Source of the DNA: Spirulina subsalsa PCC 9445
GTDB lineage: Bacteria > Cyanobacteriota > Cyanobacteriia > Cyanobacteriales > Spirulinaceae
DNA: 64,000 nucleotides
Reading direction: 5' to 3'
Assembly (NCBI RefSeq): GCF_000314005.1
Contig: NZ_JH980292.1
Location: forward strand, 310,001 to 374,000
This document shows, piece after piece, positions 62,919 to 64,000 of this stretch. The first letter of the stretch is position 1; the number at the start of each line of letters is the position of its first letter. A program made the position numbers and the translations under genes. The notes beneath the pieces are model-generated. The model had not been told where the DNA came from. It saw only the letters and a list, made by a program, of their open reading frames with translations, and ran no database searches.

Positions 62919-63983
62919 ATGAGCGAAAAAATTCTAATTCTAGGCGGTGCTGGCTTTATCGGAAGTTCCCTCGCCCTTAACCTCAAACAACAATATCCTG
63001 ACGCGCATATTATCTGTTTAGATAACCTCAGACGGCGCGGTTCAGAACTAAATCTCCCTCGCTTCAAAGCCGCTAATATTGACTTTATTCATGGAGATAT
63101 TCGCAGCGAAGCAGATTTAGATCCCGCCATCTTAGCCGTTGATACTATCATTGATTGTTCCGCCGAACCCTCTGTATTAGCGGGATTTAGTTCCCCCCAA
63201 TACGTGCTACAAACCAACCTTATCGGCACAATGAACATCTTAGAACTAGCCCGCAAACTATCAGCCCGTTTACTCTTTTTATCCACCAGTCGCGTTTATC
63301 CCATTGAACCGATTAAGCAACTCAATCTGATTGAAACAGAAACCCGCTTTCAACTGGCAGAAAAACAACCTTATCCCGGCATTTCTCCCCAAGGAATTAG
63401 CGAAGAATTTCCCCTAACGGGGGCGCGTTCCCTGTACGGTGCGACCAAACTCGCGTCAGAATTACTCATTGAAGAATACCGCCATGCTTATGGTTTAAAA
63501 GCCATTATTAACCGTTGTGGGGTGATTACTGGGCCCTGGCAAATGGGGAAAGTAGACCAAGGGGTTTTTACCTTTTGGATGGCTGCCCACTACTTTAAAA
63601 AATCCCTGCGCTATATTGGTTATGGTGGAACGGGGAAACAAGTTCGAGACTTACTTCATGTGAATGATTTATTTAACTTAGTGCAGTATCAACTGGAACA
63701 TTTTGCTGAATTAGATGGAGATGTTTTAAATGTAGGAGGAGGGCTAGATGTGAGTCTTTCCTTATTAGAAACAACTCAAATCTGTGCAGAAATTACAGGT
63801 CATCAGATTCCCATTGAAGGGGTTTTAGCAGAACGGGAGGGCGATGTTCCCTTATTTATTACAGATGCCTGTAAAATGAAAGAAAAAACGGGCTGGAATC
63901 CTGCTTATTCCGCCCGACAAACTTTGTTAGATATTTACCAATGGATTCAACAAAATGAGTCCTTACTCTCCGGCATTTTATGA
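62919..63983 (+). CDS. NAD-dependent epimerase/dehydratase (CDP-paratose epimerase-like)
   Basis: A 354-residue extended SDR enzyme. NAD-binding GGAGFIGSSLALNL is at about 9-22, with LDNLRRRGSELNLPRF, then SAEPSVLAGFSSP, SSTSRVYP and catalytic YGATK (Tyr near 174). It resembles CDP-paratose 2-epimerase (RfbE) in the FDNL-RRGS and QVRDLLHVNDL segments; other sugar-nucleotide epimerases are possible. It supplies a precursor for the glycan. The gene ends 17 bases before the window edge. Confidence 0.82.
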   Translation: MSEKILILGGAGFIGSSLALNLKQQYPDAHIICLDNLRRRGSELNLPRFKAANIDFIHGDIRSEADLDPAILAVDTIIDCSAEPSVLAGFSSPQYVLQTNLIGTMNILELARKLSARLLFLSTSRVYPIEPIKQLNLIETETRFQLAEKQPYPGISPQGISEEFPLTGARSLYGATKLASELLIEEYRHAYGLKAIINRCGVITGPWQMGKVDQGVFTFWMAAHYFKKSLRYIGYGGTGKQVRDLLHVNDLFNLVQYQLEHFAELDGDVLNVGGGLDVSLSLLETTQICAEITGHQIPIEGVLAEREGDVPLFITDACKMKEKTGWNPAYSARQTLLDIYQWIQQNESLLSGIL

Positions 63984-64000
63984 CCTTGTTACTCAAATGA

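Overview
The window is from a cyanobacterium. The octamer GCGATCGC (HIP1) recurs throughout, RpaB, PerR, the GifA/GifB-type glutamine synthetase inhibitors and a PatX-like peptide are cyanobacterial, and degenerate heptamer repeats (GGGAACA, GGGAGTC) fill many intergenic gaps. A PatX-like precursor with RGSGR motifs points to a filamentous lineage; this is an inference, and no genus can be named from the sequence alone. Layout: 1-8342 holds housekeeping genes (end of an SbcC-type ATPase, ygfZ, a TrpD-like protein, rpaB, truB, pgm). 8343-14260 is gifB with a glutamine riboswitch and an NtcA box, two Uma2 genes among MITE-like repeats, ilvB with a C-terminal zinc ribbon, and a decayed IS200/IS605 element. 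14261-27274 has a CBS-GAF-PAS histidine kinase, gltB, a short gifA-like gene under its own NtcA box, ppx, the divergent prx/perR pair and trpS. 27337-30161 holds the patX-like gene, an ArsR-Clp N fusion regulator and an intact tnpB element inside a broken Uma2 gene. 30280-44125 has def, an FHA-GAF adenylate cyclase, a 1681-residue pseudokinase/WD40/ankyrin protein, an HNH nuclease, an ABC permease-larE operon and a cyclic-nucleotide-binding MscS channel. 44468-63983 is one long plus-strand surface-polysaccharide cluster: a Wzm/Wzt-type ABC exporter, a methyltransferase, at least seven glycosyltransferases, several polytopic GT-C-like enzymes, a GtrA-GT2 fusion and a sugar-nucleotide epimerase. 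Working together: gifA and gifB encode inhibitors of glutamine synthetase, repressed by NtcA in nitrogen limitation, with gifB also switched on by glutamine through its riboswitch. gltB uses the glutamine made by that enzyme, so much of GS-GOGAT control lies within about 13 kb. PerR faces the peroxiredoxin gene across an intergenic region with a perfect 7-1-7 PerR/Fur-type palindrome. The window also carries at least nine copies of an IS200/IS605-type right-end hairpin, only one of them next to an intact tnpB. Several lie exactly at gene ends, where they supply stop codons or terminal residues. No tRNA, rRNA or CRISPR array was recognised.
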